Part shown: piece after piece, positions 13,057-23,762 of the stretch
How the letters are laid out: each line of letters opens with the position of its first letter
Position numbering within the stretch: position 1 is the first letter of the stretch
Notes under the pieces: generated by a model
The model's database searches: none
Seen by the model: the letters and a program-made list of their open reading frames with translations, nothing else
Told to the model about the DNA's origin: nothing
Assembly (NCBI GenBank): GCA_001600175.1
Contig: BCJC01000009.1
Span: 186,001 to 250,000 of the forward strand
Length of the DNA: 64,000 nucleotides
Source of the DNA: Erythrobasidium yunnanense
Lineage: Eukaryota > Basidiomycota > Cystobasidiomycetes > Erythrobasidiales > Erythrobasidiaceae
Direction of reading: 5' to 3'
Position numbers and translations under genes: made by a program

Positions 13057-13860
13057 CTAATGACGAGAGTCAGTTGAGCACTCTTCATGTTGGTCCTGAT
13101 CTCCAGTCAGCTCTCCTTCCGCGCTGAACACAGCCAGTCCGCTGATTGCGTATGGTCGAAAGAGTGCGTCTGCCAAGAGAGCGAGATCTAGAAGCTTCGT
13201 AGGCTGTCCATCGCATAGCAGCGTGTATTTGGACGCGTCCGAAGGCTTCTCAGCTACCGCATGCTTAGCTATTCGTATGCAGCCGAATCTATCTGAGTAG
13301 CGCGAGTCTCGACGAAAGACGGCCAAAGATTGCAGTCCTTCGGAGACGTCCGATCTAGTAAAGAGCTGGCAGTGGGAAATGTTTCAGCAACTTGTTGTTG
13401 GGATCGGAGACTGGTCTCTCACCTCCACTTCCTTTCCTAGACTCGTGCTTCTGAGTACGTACTCTCGGCCATTGCATAGGAAAGTGTCACGCCTGCTTAG
13501 GAAACCGAAGCATGAGCTGAGATGACAAAAGAAACGCGTTTAGGACACATACCGCGCCAGAAATGGTGAGCCTGGCTGTCTATACAGGAACTCGGGGGCG
13601 GAATAAAGTGATGCAGGGGTGTTGGCGTGCTCTACGAGGTCTATCCGTTTGCCGTGAATGACCGCATACGGTTCGGTGTCTTTCCCTTTGCCGGACTGAG
13701 CATCCGTCCGATGAATGCTGGTCATCGCTGGTGTGCAGAAGCTCCCTTTGACGTGTCTGAGGAGGTACAGAGGGTTCTCAGGATCGCTGAATATTGCTAT
13801 TGTTCCCTTGGCCGTCACTCGCAAGTCGAGCAGGATTGCAGCCTCAGAATGGCCGACCAT
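13057..13860 (-). CDS. DUF6593-like (LURP-one/tubby-type barrel) protein
   Basis: Three exons are joined by GT-AG introns at about 13365-13428 and 13493-13553. The start is taken at ATG 13860 (MVGHSEAAILLDLRV), because a stop lies just upstream in the same frame; a further 5' exon cannot be ruled out. The layout matches the basidiomycete-enriched DUF6593 pattern: an N-terminal strand pair with LYLLRHVKGSF and TSIHR, then AVIHGKRIDLVEH, then a FLCNGREYVLRS segment standing in for the family's DGREY-W core, then LAVFRRD and a C-terminal LLDLALLADALF. Function in this family is unknown. The protein is about 235 residues, soluble, with no signal peptide. The family call is from memory of the pattern and should be read as tentative. 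Confidence 0.45.
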
Positions 13861-15009
13861 GACACGCAGACCGCGCAAAGCTCTTCAGACACAGGCAGGC
13901 AGGGTCCGAAAAGGTAGGAATAGGGACAATCTGCGATAGAAGGCATGGTAATGCCGCAAGAGCAGTGGTGTTTTCGGGCGACATCGCCTGTTTCGTCTAG
14001 CTTGGAAATCAAACATCAAACATTTGGCCATGATGCACCGTGCGGTCGACGCAGAACAGAAGGCATAGCTTGCATGCTTGATGCTGCACTTCTGACATTA
14101 TTGAAGGTTGTGTTGGCTGAGCTGATGAAAACGGCGAAGGCCGACAACTTCGATAGCTTTGGAGCCTCAACTCGAATGGCTTCGCTACAAGAAGAGCGTT
14201 CGCAAAGGAAACGTCTTGTTACACGCAATTACTCTTGACCTCCAGCTGCAGTACGCGCGCTGGTGTGAAGACGGGACGCGTCTACAGGTCCATCACAACA
14301 AAGCTCGAAAGCTCGAAGAAGGGGACGCGCAAACGACACAACGTGGCAACTGCTTACAAGATGAGCTGTGATTGTGACAAGTATGATTTAAGAGTTCATC
14401 TCTACACGTCTTCCTCGCCTGTTTGAATAATTTCCACCACGGAGGCACGCGTCTCGGCCTCGACCTGACAGGTGCAGGCCCAGGTCTAAGGGAACTGCGG
14501 GGGACAACATGCCAGACAGGCCGACCCGCAAGCGTGCGCTAACCTGAGTTTCACTTTAGAGCTGGTGCTTACCGAACACTAGTCTGCCGGGCGAAAACAT
14601 ACTTGAAGGGTTGAAGGCTCCCGTCCCACGTTTGCGGCATAGGGCTTACGGTGAAGATTGGTTCGGGAGTGTGAAGGGTGTAGCTGCTTTGCTACAACTG
14701 ATCTGAAGTGCGCCCAAGGTCAGCAAGCAAGCAAGACCTGGCGGGTGTTTCGTAACTCCCGGGTTCAGATCGATTAGAAGATAGGAAAGCAGCTTTTCGG
14801 CAGGCCAGGGATCACTACCACACCACACTCTTTCTATCTTTCACTGTCTCTACTGCATCTATCTCCTCTGCATCTCAACCTACTTCCCCGCCTGAACGAC
14901 ATCAAGAAGCTTCATCCAAATCAACAGTAACAGCAGCCAGCTCATAAAGAGCAAGCTTTCCACCGCCTCTTAGATCACTACACAAATACTATTCCATCCG
15001 ACTATCGCT
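13861..15009. other. Gene-poor region of 1,149 bases with pyrimidine-rich leader
   Basis: Only short overlapping frames on both strands are present and none matches a family I know. The part at about 14815-15009, just before the next start, is strongly C/T-rich (TCTTTCTATCTTTCACTGTCT and similar) and looks like the core promoter and 5' leader of the downstream gene. The middle could hold a small or non-coding gene, but the sequence does not show it. Confidence 0.4.
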
Positions 15010-15814
15010 ATGGACTCCTTCTCTACCGAAAGCTTTCAACTAGAAGACGGCTTCGAGCAATCCCCCGCTTACAGCAAATGCCTCTCCCGCTTCTCCACCT
15101 GGTCAACACACTGTAGTGAAGTCGATACCGATGAGGAAGTCGACTCGATGGACCTCGACCTAGATGAGGAGCAGGATGAGGGAGTCACGACCCCCGCATT
15201 GAGCGAGAGTGGGCGATCTGAAAACTCTGGAAGGTGTGCATGACAGTAAAGCTTCTCCTCGATATGTATACTGACTGTGATGGTATCTCTGCAGCGGTGA
15301 TGACACCCCGCAAGCTACTCCCAGAGCCCAAGATTCGCAGGAGGCAGAACAGACACATCGGTTCTTCCCAAGAATCCATACACCGGACGCAGTAGAGGAA
15401 GAGTGTGTAGGCACGACTGCTCCTCTACGCATCCAGCGGCCCAACCTCAAACGCTATGGAAAATACATCCCCGTGGCTTCAGCTCCCTTCACTCCTCCAG
15501 AAGACACCGCAACCTTCGAGCCATACTTCCAGAGCCCCTCCTCCTCAGATGCTTTCGATATCGTTTCATGGAAGCTACAGGCTCTGACGGTCGCGCAGCC
15601 TAAACTGGCCCTTACTCCTCCTACACCTTTCAACGAGCGTGCTTCTTGGGGCTCGACCACGCCGACGCGGCGAGAGACGCCATCACCAAAAGCAGAAGAA
15701 GTAGAGGAGAAGAGATGGAGACGAGCACTGTATTTCGCCTCCGACAATTCACAAGTCAACTCGTCAGCTGGTCTGCGGGTTCTCTTGCAGAGCATGGAGG
15801 AACTGCAGTCATAG
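15010..15814 (+). CDS. Small acidic, Ser/Thr-Pro rich protein, unknown
   Basis: Two exons, joined over an intron at about 15235-15297 (ends CTGCAG), give a protein of about 247 residues starting MDSFSTESFQLED. The N-terminal quarter is very acidic (DTDEEVDSMDLDLDEEQDEG). The middle has the basic stretch LRIQRPNLKRYGKYIPV. The C-terminal part has dense Thr-Pro and Ser-Pro sites (LTPPTP, TTPTRRETPSPK) that fit proline-directed kinase targets, and ends LRVLLQSMEELQS. No known domain was recognised. It lies upstream of the eIF2 alpha gene on the same strand, with no sign of functional linkage. Confidence 0.7.
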
Positions 15815-16066
15815 ATTATCAGGAGACCCTGAATCACAGCATATAGATACCCTGCTTTGCCTTGGGCAGTCTGTACCCATCTTCATCAGTTCCCCCAGTT
15901 TCGTTATTCAGTGCATAGGGTAGCTCTTCGTTCTCAGTCGTTTACCACTGTTTATAGCACATCAGATAGTACATCTACTTAGTAATTTCAGCCTTCGCAA
16001 TGCAACCCTTTTTCAACCCTTGAAAGCACTTTGCGGCCAGTCAACCCAAAAAACCATTCGCCAAAG

Positions 16067-17229
16067 ATGCGGTACTACAGGCCAAAGTAGGCGGCAGCGA
16101 TGGCTATCGACGAGATCATCGAGATGTCATGCTGATTCTTACATCGCTTCGCTGTTCAGATACCCCGAGGTCGACAGCCTGGTAATGGTCCAGGTCAAGC
16201 AGATCCAGGAAATGGGCGCCTATGTCAAGCTGGTGCGCCGCCTTTCAGACGATATAGCAAAGCAGCAAGATCTGATACCTATGGACGTGTCCTTGTTGCA
16301 GCTCGAATACGACAACGTCGAGGGAATGATCCTGCTTTCCGAACTGTCGAGGCGTCGTATTCGGTCCATCCAGAAGCTCATCAGAGTCGGCAGGAATGAA
16401 GTAGTCGTAGTGATGCGAGTAGATAAAGAGAAGGGTAAGCTCGCCCACTCCCTACCTTCACCTTGGGCGGTACGAGCTGACTCCATTGCCAATTTTCCAG
16501 GGTACATTGATCTGTCAAAACGAAGAGTCTCGGCAGAAGATGTCGTCAAGTGCGAAGAGAGATACAACAAGTCGAAAGCAGTACACTCCATCATGCGTCA
16601 CGTCGCCGAAAAGACGGAAAAGGACCTCGAGGAAATCAACGACATGATTGCATGGCCTTTATACGACAAATACGGGCACGCATACGAGGCCTTCAAGCTG
16701 TCCATTACGTGGGTCTACATCGAGCTGAGCCGAAAGCCGGCGTTCCGCTGACCGTGCATTCTGGTATCCCAGCGACCCATCTGTCTTTGACGGTCTCAAC
16801 ATCCCTGAACCCATTCTTGCCGAGCTACGAGGCAATATTGCACGAAGACTTACGCCTCAGCCCGTCAAGATTCGCGCAGATCTCGAAGTAACATGTTTCA
16901 GCTATTCGGGCATAGACGCCATCAAGCGGGCACTGAAAGCAGGAGAAGCAGTAGGAACTGAAACTATCCCAATCAAGATCAAGCTCGTCGCACCACCGCT
17001 TTACGTTATGCTCTCGAACGCGACAGACAAGAACGGGGCCATTGAAACGCTCGAAAAAGCAATTACGGTCATTGAGAAATCGCTGAAGAGGGATAAGGGA
17101 GAATTGAACGTCAAGCTGCGTCCGAAGGCTGTCTCAGAAACGGATGATCTGGAACTCAATGCGCTGATGGAGCGGGTCGCGCGTGAGAACAAGGAAGTGT
17201 CGGGAGATGAGGACTCCGAGGAAGAGTAG
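16067..17229 (+). CDS. SUI2: Translation initiation factor eIF2 subunit alpha
   Basis: eIF2 alpha is part of the ternary complex that brings initiator tRNA to the 40S subunit. It is the target of Gcn2-type kinases. The start is ATG 16067: MRYYRPK splices over an intron with a GTAGGC donor directly into [15 protein letters not shown], the known N-terminus of the family. The S1 domain continues [10 protein letters not shown], then an in-frame intron, then [23 protein letters not shown]. The regulatory Ser (Ser51 equivalent) is in SELSRRR. The helical and alpha-beta domains follow ([31 protein letters not shown]). The C-terminus is acidic, GDEDSEEE. Four introns; the length of about 310 residues is normal. 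Confidence 0.95.
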
Positions 17230-17359
17230 AAGATATGTAACATCTCAAGCTCGTTTTGGACAGGTCAGTATGCCCTAGAACTCCCGTTAGAACGAATGCT
17301 CGAAGTACATCGTTATTACAACACAAAAAGACCAGACCTATCATAGACTGGTGTCACTC

Positions 17360-19240
17360 TCACTCTGCCTTCTGCTTCTCTTTTGCTGCACTCCTCCGCT
17401 TCTTCCACTCCTTAATCTCCCTATTCAGCGCTACTAGGAGCGGTACGGCTAGAACGTCCATGAGTCAGTCCTCAAGCCTTACTGACTGCGACAATGTTTG
17501 AATGCCTACCTATTGGGCCGAAGAGAGGCGTATATACCGCCCATTTGTGCTCATCGGGAAAGTATAGCAAAGCAAGCATTTCGTGGTTGAAGCTTGCTCG
17601 TTTCGCATGTGTCAGAGCTGTTGAGGATTGGTTCATTGCCTTAGTAGTGTCTATGTCCTGTACCTGGAGGTCGGCGACGAGATCAGCAGCATTTGGTATC
17701 TTAAACTCCAGCTCCGCCTACCTTAGCTAATGCATCAAGCGAGGTCTGCACATCCTGCTGTACAGCCAGCGGTATGCGCATGTTTTGGATCTCATTGACC
17801 TGTCTGGCAATAGCACCAAGTCTTTCCGTAGCTTCTTTTGCAGCCTGAAGAGTTCTATCGCGCTTCAGAGCTTCGACAGCCCAGCTTGCAGCCGCCTCGC
17901 CTCCGCCCGCAAGGCTGGGAATGCCGAGAAGGGTTTGGAGCTGTGATGCGAAGACTGTGAAGGGCTCTACTAGGGCGCTAGCAGATAGGGAGGACGTGTC
18001 GGGATTGGCGATGTATACACCTCCCCACTGCGGAGTTAGGAAGGCAGTGAGGGGCTCGATGTCGCCTGGAGTTGGGGAGGTCGTTAAGTTCAGCCGTAAG
18101 TGATAGCTTGGACGTGCTTACCATTTCCTCGCCGAACAAGCAGAGGACGCTTATGGCCAGCCGGGACATAGAGGATGAAGTGCAGGACAGGGTCGATGGA
18201 TACAGACGACGCTGCACGCAAGCGATTTCAGCAGTGTACTCCTTCGAGAGACATGCACCTACCTAGATTCCAGTCTGCCGAGTTTACGAAAGCCTTAACT
18301 TGGTCTTCTTCGATTATTGCCCCTTCATTCGTCAATGTCCGCTCGATAGCTAGGGGTGCATAGTATTGTATCTGCGTCTCCACATCGAAGTGATGTATGT
18401 CTTTGAGCGAACGCACAAGAGGGAAGATATGGCCTATAGACTGCAGGATCAGACTCTGGTCTCGCTATATGTCCCTGTCGCGCGACTTACCTTGCAAAGC
18501 TGAAGCAGCATCCCAATCGTGCACCCCTGCTTGTGATATATCTTCATTGAGAAGACTGAAGACTAGCTTGTATTTCGCTGAATAGTGGGCCGTGCGATAA
18601 TCCTGCGCAGTGGGTGCGAAGGCATCAAGTATGTCGTTGACTGGGGACCTCGCATCTAAATTGTTGTATTCAGTGAAATGCTCCGCAGCATGCGCGGTCA
18701 CTTACTCTTGTGTGGGATCCTGACGGTCTTAGGATCGGCATAGCGGGACGCTGCGCCGTCCGAAGCCAGTTCAATATGATAGCTGTGTTCGGAGCCTTGG
18801 TCTGCGATAACCTTCAGCGATATACAAGTTCGAAAGCTCGGACATACACACCTCCTATCCGAAAGTCGAGGCAGCGATCTTGCGCTTTCGGTGAGCGGTT
18901 CAGGTCATCTATGACTTGCTGAGCATCCGCGTTGTGGGATTGGAAGTTGAGAAGGATTGGCAGACGAATAGGACAGGACTAGACGCGGGATTGGAAATCG
19001 GTCAATACGCGTTAAGGTCGTGCAGCAGAGCAACCCAAGTGGACATACGCCAAGGTTCTGCCATGCTGCGATGCTGTTCAGCGGGATATTATGCCTCTCT
19101 ATAGTCGTCGAGATCCACCAGTATGGGATGCATAGGATGATGACGGCCCAATAGCTGAGAGTGATGTACCGCCGCGTTGCAGCAGATTGGAATGAAGTAG
19201 GATCATCGTCTTGGAGTGTCAGCTCATCCTCATCAGCCAT
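17360..19240 (-). CDS. GPI17: GPI transamidase subunit PIG-S / Gpi17
   Basis: PIG-S is a subunit of the ER GPI-transamidase that attaches GPI anchors to proteins. The start ATG at 19240 gives MADEDELTLQDDD, then the first membrane helix YITLSYWAVIILCIPYWWIS followed by TTIERHNIPL, the classic PIG-S N-terminus. Lumenal exons include HFILYVPGHKRPL, FLTPQWGGVYIANPD and LLYFPDEHKWAVYTPLFGPI. A C-terminal membrane helix precedes a basic cytosolic tail (NREIKEWKKRRSAAKEKQK). The gene has about seven short introns. It is convergent with eIF2 alpha (130 bases between stops) and divergent from TSR3 with only about 60 bases between starts, so the two probably share a very short promoter. Confidence 0.88.
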
Positions 19241-19301
19241 AATATTCCCAGATATCAGCCCTTGATCAAGCACCACTCTTTCAGATTCAGATTCAAGACC
19301 A

Positions 19302-20683
19302 ATGCCTTATAATCCCAAAGCTGCAGCTCGAGGACGTGGAAGTAAAGCCAAAGGGCGTAGAAATGGCAAGGACAGGACAATCTACGCAGACTCGAAAGAT
19401 CATGGACGCCCAATATCGACAATCCGGGATAACGATGATGAAGAGAGTGGCTCGCAGGAAGACAACGAAGAAGACGATAGCCATGATGATGACGAGCTCG
19501 TAGCCTCCTGTACGCTGGTCCGATAGCCTGGCGACGTTTCCTGCCTCTGACTCTGTTGCCTTGCTATGACGATGTCTGCGAAAAGCTTCAACGTCAAAAA
19601 CGCCAATGAAGCGTCTTCCCGTAGCGATGTGGGCAAGTCTACCATCCACTCTCATCCTTCACTCATCACTTACCGCTGTCTCTTACAGGACTTCGACCAC
19701 TGCGACCCGAAACGCTGTAGCGGCAAGAAGCTTGCTCGTCTGAACTTGATGTCCGAGCTACGCGTAGGACAACGGTTCAGAGGCATCGTGCTATCGCCAA
19801 AGGGTACACAAGTCGTCTCGCCGGCCGACTCTGATCTGGTACAAGAAGCTGGAACGGCAGTTGTAGAGTGTTCTTGGGCAAGACTGGATGAACTACCTTG
19901 GGCAAAAATACGTTCACCGAACGAGAGGATATGTGCGTCATTTTCTGCTTCTGCTTGTTATGTATCACTGATTCGAATGTCTGTAGTACCCTACCTCATT
20001 GCGGCCAATCCGATAAACTACGGGAAGCCATACAAGCTCACATGTGTAGAAGCTGTAGCAGCAGCTATGTATATATGCGGCTTCGACGAGCAGGCGTCCG
20101 AGATGCTCGATAAATTCGCTTGGGGCCATTCCTTCTGGGAGATGAATGGGTAAGTCCCGCTTTAGACTGAGTCGAGGAAGTCAAAGACTGATAAATCCCC
20201 TTTGTAGGCCACTAATTGAGAGATACAAGACGTGTGCGGACGCGGATGCGATCATAGCGGAACAGAAAGCGATTCAGCAAGAGATCGAGCAAGAAGTGCT
20301 AGATAGACGTGAGCTGTTTCTTCCTTTTCTTCTTTATAGACGAGTCTGACTCGGTCTTGATATCCCTAGGCGAACAGCAAGACTCGCATGAGGATGATCT
20401 GCTTTTCAGGAATCCGAATCATCAAGCTGGAGCATGGCGGCCTTTGCGGAAGGGTCGAGGAGGCGATGACGACGCAGAATCAGACGAAGATGATGGAGAG
20501 CCTGATGATGAAGAGGAGGACGAAGACAGTCAGGACGGACTAGAGGAGGAGGAGGAAGTGGAGCTGGACGCTTTCGGGAATACGAAAGTCAAGGCTAAGA
20601 AGGAGGAAGTGCCTAAAAATGGATATACAGAGGAGGAGAGCGTAGAGACGCTGACTACAAAAGCATCTAGTTTGACAACATAG
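19302..20683 (+). CDS. TSR3: 18S rRNA aminocarboxypropyltransferase Tsr3
   Basis: Tsr3 transfers the 3-amino-3-carboxypropyl group from SAM to the hypermodified pseudouridine of 18S rRNA. Exon 1 (MPYNPKAAARGRGSKAKGRR) is basic then acidic. Exon 2 gives PMKRLPVAMW, which must join DFDHCDPKRCSGKKLARLNL to form the family signature; that join uses a GC-AG intron at 19633-19688. The catalytic core continues WARLDELPWAKIRS, LIAANPINYGKPYKLTCVEA and FAWGHSFWEMNG. The C-terminal tail from about 20370 is extremely acidic (long Glu/Asp runs), as in other fungal Tsr3. Six or so exons. It is convergent with VPS24, with 116 bases between the stops. Confidence 0.93.
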
Positions 20684-20799
20684 CCCCGTACGAACTCCAT
20701 ATATAAACCGCATGCCTGTCGCCGAGAGGGTGAAGGCCAGTGATACAGCATATTTTCTCATCTACAACAATATGAGAGGCAGCATGAATTGAGAGTCCG

Positions 20800-21633
20800 T
20801 CAATCTTGCAATAGCGCATCCAGCTGCCGCCGCATCGCTTCTGGATCCTCCTCTTCTTCCTGAGCTTGGTTTGCCGTCTGCTCGCACACAGTAATATTTA
20901 GCGTTCTGTACACATGAATAGTATAGACGATATACGCACTGGAATGTTGCCCACTTTCCCGACGGGTTCACCGAGCTTGCCATTCGTGATATCGAACAGC
21001 ACCTTCTCTACTTCTTGATCTGCTTCCTCATCTAGATCTTCTGCGTCTGCGTCCAGGGATTCCATAGTCTCGTCTATCATTTCAGACATGATACCGGCCT
21101 GCGGGAGTGTGTGAGGTAATCATAAGATAGCGGGAGGGGAGGGGCGAGCGAAGTGCGAGATATACCTTTGTCATCTCCATACTCATGTTGCGCATGGTCA
21201 CTTGTAGCTGTGGTAGCTTGACTAGCTGATTGCTGAGCTTCATGATCTCGGTCGACTTCTGCAGCGTCCCTGTGATCTTGACGGTAGCTGTGCATAACAC
21301 ACTGAATATACTGTCATGATTGAGGACTGTTAACTGACCCAGCTGATGTTGCAGCTGCATGTTTACGCTGTTCATCATGGCTTTCGACGTGTTCAATCTG
21401 TCCTTCTGCTTGTTACTCCTGACCACTTCCCTCGCTAACGTTTTCGCATTCTTGACATCTCCCTTATTCGCAAGCTGCTTGAGCTGCGTCCTCGTCTTAG
21501 CAAGCGCAGAGTCCAGCTGCCGGATCTCGCGGTCAAGCATCCGCGTCTCCTTCTTCAGCTGCGTCTGCCACGCCTTCACTCGCTCTTCGGGTGTTGGGCC
21601 ATAGATCAACTTGCTGATACTTGCAAAGGCCAT
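20800..21633 (-). CDS. VPS24: ESCRT-III subunit Vps24 / CHMP3
   Basis: Vps24 is a core ESCRT-III protein in multivesicular body formation. The start ATG at 21633 gives MAFASISKLIYGPTPEERVK, the Vps24/CHMP3-type N-terminus, rather than the Vps2 one. Helix 1-2 contains LDREIRQLDSALAKTRTQLK and AREVVRSNKQKDRL. After an intron at about 21296-21335 comes the signature LQKSTEIMKLSNQLVKLPQL. The acidic region ESLDADAEDLDEEADQEVE follows. The last exon ends EAMRRQLDALLQD, a MIT-interacting motif expected to bind Vps4. Four exons, about 225 residues, normal for the family. Confidence 0.92.
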
Positions 21634-22624
21634 CCTCGTTCGAAGATGGAAGCTGAGCGAAAACAAGCGAGTTTCACAAAAGCGCTGTGGTCAACTTCCA
21701 CGTTACAACTCGTACAGCAAGATCAAGACCTCTTCTGAAGGATGAGCTGTTTATCTGAGTGGCTCAATGAGGTTAAGCGTCTCCACACTTCAATGCCCCT
21801 TGTCCCTAATCCCTTACGTAGTCGGACCTTTGTGTGTCTGTGAGACATAGCTTCAATGCCTCTTCCGCACGCTCTTACTGTTCACATCACCCCAGTCGCC
21901 CTGCCCCTGGTTTTAGCAGCCCGAAATGCCGGAAGCCTCCTTATGAGCAAATGCGACACCCGCCATGGCGCGCTCTCTCAGCGGCGGCAGCTAGATTATC
22001 CAATTGTTCAAGAACCACGTCCAACACCAACACCAAGGCTAATGACAATGACAAGTCGACAGCCCTAGTGCCACTCTATGCCCAGTCTTGTCGCTGGACT
22101 CTACGCGTTCCATGCAGCAAGACTTGTATAGGAGGTAGGCGTGCGACAAAAGGTAGCTGCCTCCCCTCTGCTTGGTGTATACAAGGACCTTGCTGATCGC
22201 TCGTGCGTAGGGTCAAGCTGTAAGCTGACCTGCTGGAGCGCTCTGCGGAGACCGCTCGCGGCTATCGAACTTTGCTTCCGGCGAGACACTACGTCAGACC
22301 ACGAGTCATATGCGTTGCATTCGAAATGCAGCAATGCTGTCAGTGGCTGCCTGAGCCTCCTTGCTGCAGTAGGCCTTTCCGCGACTTCATGCTCGCTCCT
22401 TTCCCCTTTGCCAGCAACGCTGTTGAACAATCTGACATCCTTTGGGTTCAACGTCCTACACGAGGCATCGCCCAACGACTCCCTCGCTGCGATAAAAGCC
22501 AGAGAAATCCCTCCTGCTCTCTCTCTTTCTTTCCTCCATCTCCATCACTTCTCCATCACTGACTCCAAGTACTCTCTCCAAGACTCCCATTCCATCATTA
22601 CACTTGGTCAGATCATAACGGACA
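21634..22624. other. Intergenic region of 991 bases
   Basis: This region lies between VPS24 and the first small Cys/His gene, which point away from each other. Reading frames of 100-170 codons exist on both strands but overlap one another and resemble nothing. The last 140 bases before 22625 are rich in CT tracts (CTCTCTCTTTCTTTCCTCC), which fits a core promoter and leader. Confidence 0.4.
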
Positions 22625-22924
22625 ATGCCACGCCGGAACAACACAGACTCTTCAACGACCTGTAACCACGATATGGGTTGGTACGACAATGGCTACTTTT
22701 CGAGCCATGGCAGATACGTCCAGCGATGCAAACTTTGTCGTCTTACCTATTGCGTAAACCACAAGCTACGAAGAACAAATGCAGCTGCTGACGACAGGGG
22801 TCGATGGACCTACGAGTGCGACAACTGCGGAGCACAAGTACTGAAAAAGGTACGGAGAGATCTGTACTGTGCAAGTAGCATTTCGGCTCACTCTTACCTC
22901 CGCACTCTCCTCCCTATCCAGTAA
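22625..22924 (+). CDS. Small Cys/His (zinc-ribbon-like) protein, member A
   Basis: This 75-99 residue protein is not recognised from any named family. Starting at ATG 22625 it shows ordered metal-ligand pairs: CNHDMGW, then QRCKLC, then YCVNH, then YECDNC. That is a CxH / CxxC / CxxH / CxxC order that could hold two zinc ions. A phase-0 intron (22850-22921, GTACGG...TATCCAG) sits directly before the stop codon. It is 72 bases long and has no in-frame stop, so splicing gives ...AQVLKK while retention adds 24 residues and uses the same TAA. No signal peptide or membrane segment. Its motif order is shared with the reading frames at 23557, 24806 and 27509, suggesting a local family. Nucleic-acid or protein binding is a guess. 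Confidence 0.55.
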   Translation: MPRRNNTDSSTTCNHDMGWYDNGYFSSHGRYVQRCKLCRLTYCVNHKLRRTNAAADDRGRWTYECDNCGAQVLKKVRRDLYCASSISAHSYLRTLLPIQ

Positions 22925-23556
22925 CCGAAGAACCGCGGGTTCCGTAAACTCGATCTTCTGCCACCTCTCGCGCAAGATCTACTCCCACCTGTATTCCGTA
23001 CCCCCTTATCGCACCTACCTTTCCAAAAGAAACAATGCCCGATGTTTCCCCTTTTGTCACTTTGAGGAGTCTGCAAACATTTCTGATCCCTGACGCCTGT
23101 TTGCGTGCTTGATAGTGTGCAGCAACCCTGCTTATTTGCTCTATGATCAACAGTTCTCCATGTTTGCGCTGCCAGAATGCTCGTGTTTCGTCTAGTCGAT
23201 TTCTAGTGAACAAAGTCAGGCATTTCTGCATCGCCCTCTCTTGTGCCAAGTAGTTCATCGCTTGCTGACGCTCTCCAAGCCAGGACCAGCAACGATAGCC
23301 TCAATCGAGTAAGCCATCTCGAGAGATACTAATCCGCGTTTTCCGCTTCACATCACCCCCAGCAATCTTCAGCACCTTTCTTGTACTTGTGAGGTCAGCG
23401 TACTACCCAAGACATCGCCCTTCGCTCTCCGCGGGGGTATAGAATCCAGCGCAAGCTGGTCACCTCTCTCTCTTTCTTCCCTCACACAGTTTCCAATCGC
23501 TCAAAAAGCCTCCAGCTGCTCATCTACTATTATATATCACAACGCAGAACCTGATA

Positions 23557-23762
23557 ATGCCTGGAACAAGACACCCACCCAAACGCTCATCGATGAAGAA
23601 TCAGCCGATGTGTACAGGCCCTCATGATATGCAATACGTCATTCAGGGCTACGTGGTCCAGTGCTCAAGATGTCCTTCAGATACTGCGTAAATCACGACT
23701 TACGACCAATTCCCAACAGCAGAGGCCAGTACTGTCACAACTGCCGCGCCATCTTCGAATGA
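23557..23762 (+). pseudogene. Frameshifted small Cys/His gene, member B
   Basis: From ATG 23557 the frame reads MPGTRHPPKRSSMKNQ, then CTGPHDM and VQCSRC, and hits a stop a few codons later. In the next frame the sequence continues FRYCVNHDLRPIPNSRGQYC and HNC, ending at TGA 23762. Compared with member A the two halves align with identical spacing (QRCKLCRLTYCVNH against QCSRCP-FRYCVNH) if one base is missing near 23693-23695. No usable intron bridges the gap, because the only candidate would be 28 bases and would delete the CxxC pair. It is either a young pseudogene or a one-base sequence error. A TATA-like run (TATTATATATC) lies about 20-30 bases before the ATG. Confidence 0.5.

Noticed and set aside
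13945-14430. Overlapping short frames on both strands, one with a basic stretch (KLESSKKGTRKRHN)
   Set aside because: I tried to fit histone-fold and ribosomal proteins and found no match; no consistent intron model joins them.
16231-16299. An apparent 23-residue insertion in the S1 domain of eIF2 alpha
   Set aside because: It has a clean GTGCGC...TTGCAG intron of a multiple of three; removing it restores the conserved [12 protein letters not shown].
22141-22665. A 174-codon plus-strand frame
   Set aside because: It opens from a GTG, overlaps the CT-rich leader of member A, and resembles nothing; the opposite strand has an equally long frame.
22914-23258. A 114-codon ATG frame on the minus strand, tail to tail with small Cys/His member A
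   Set aside because: It has no recognisable motif, overlaps the stop of member A, and the neighbouring region is full of similar chance frames.
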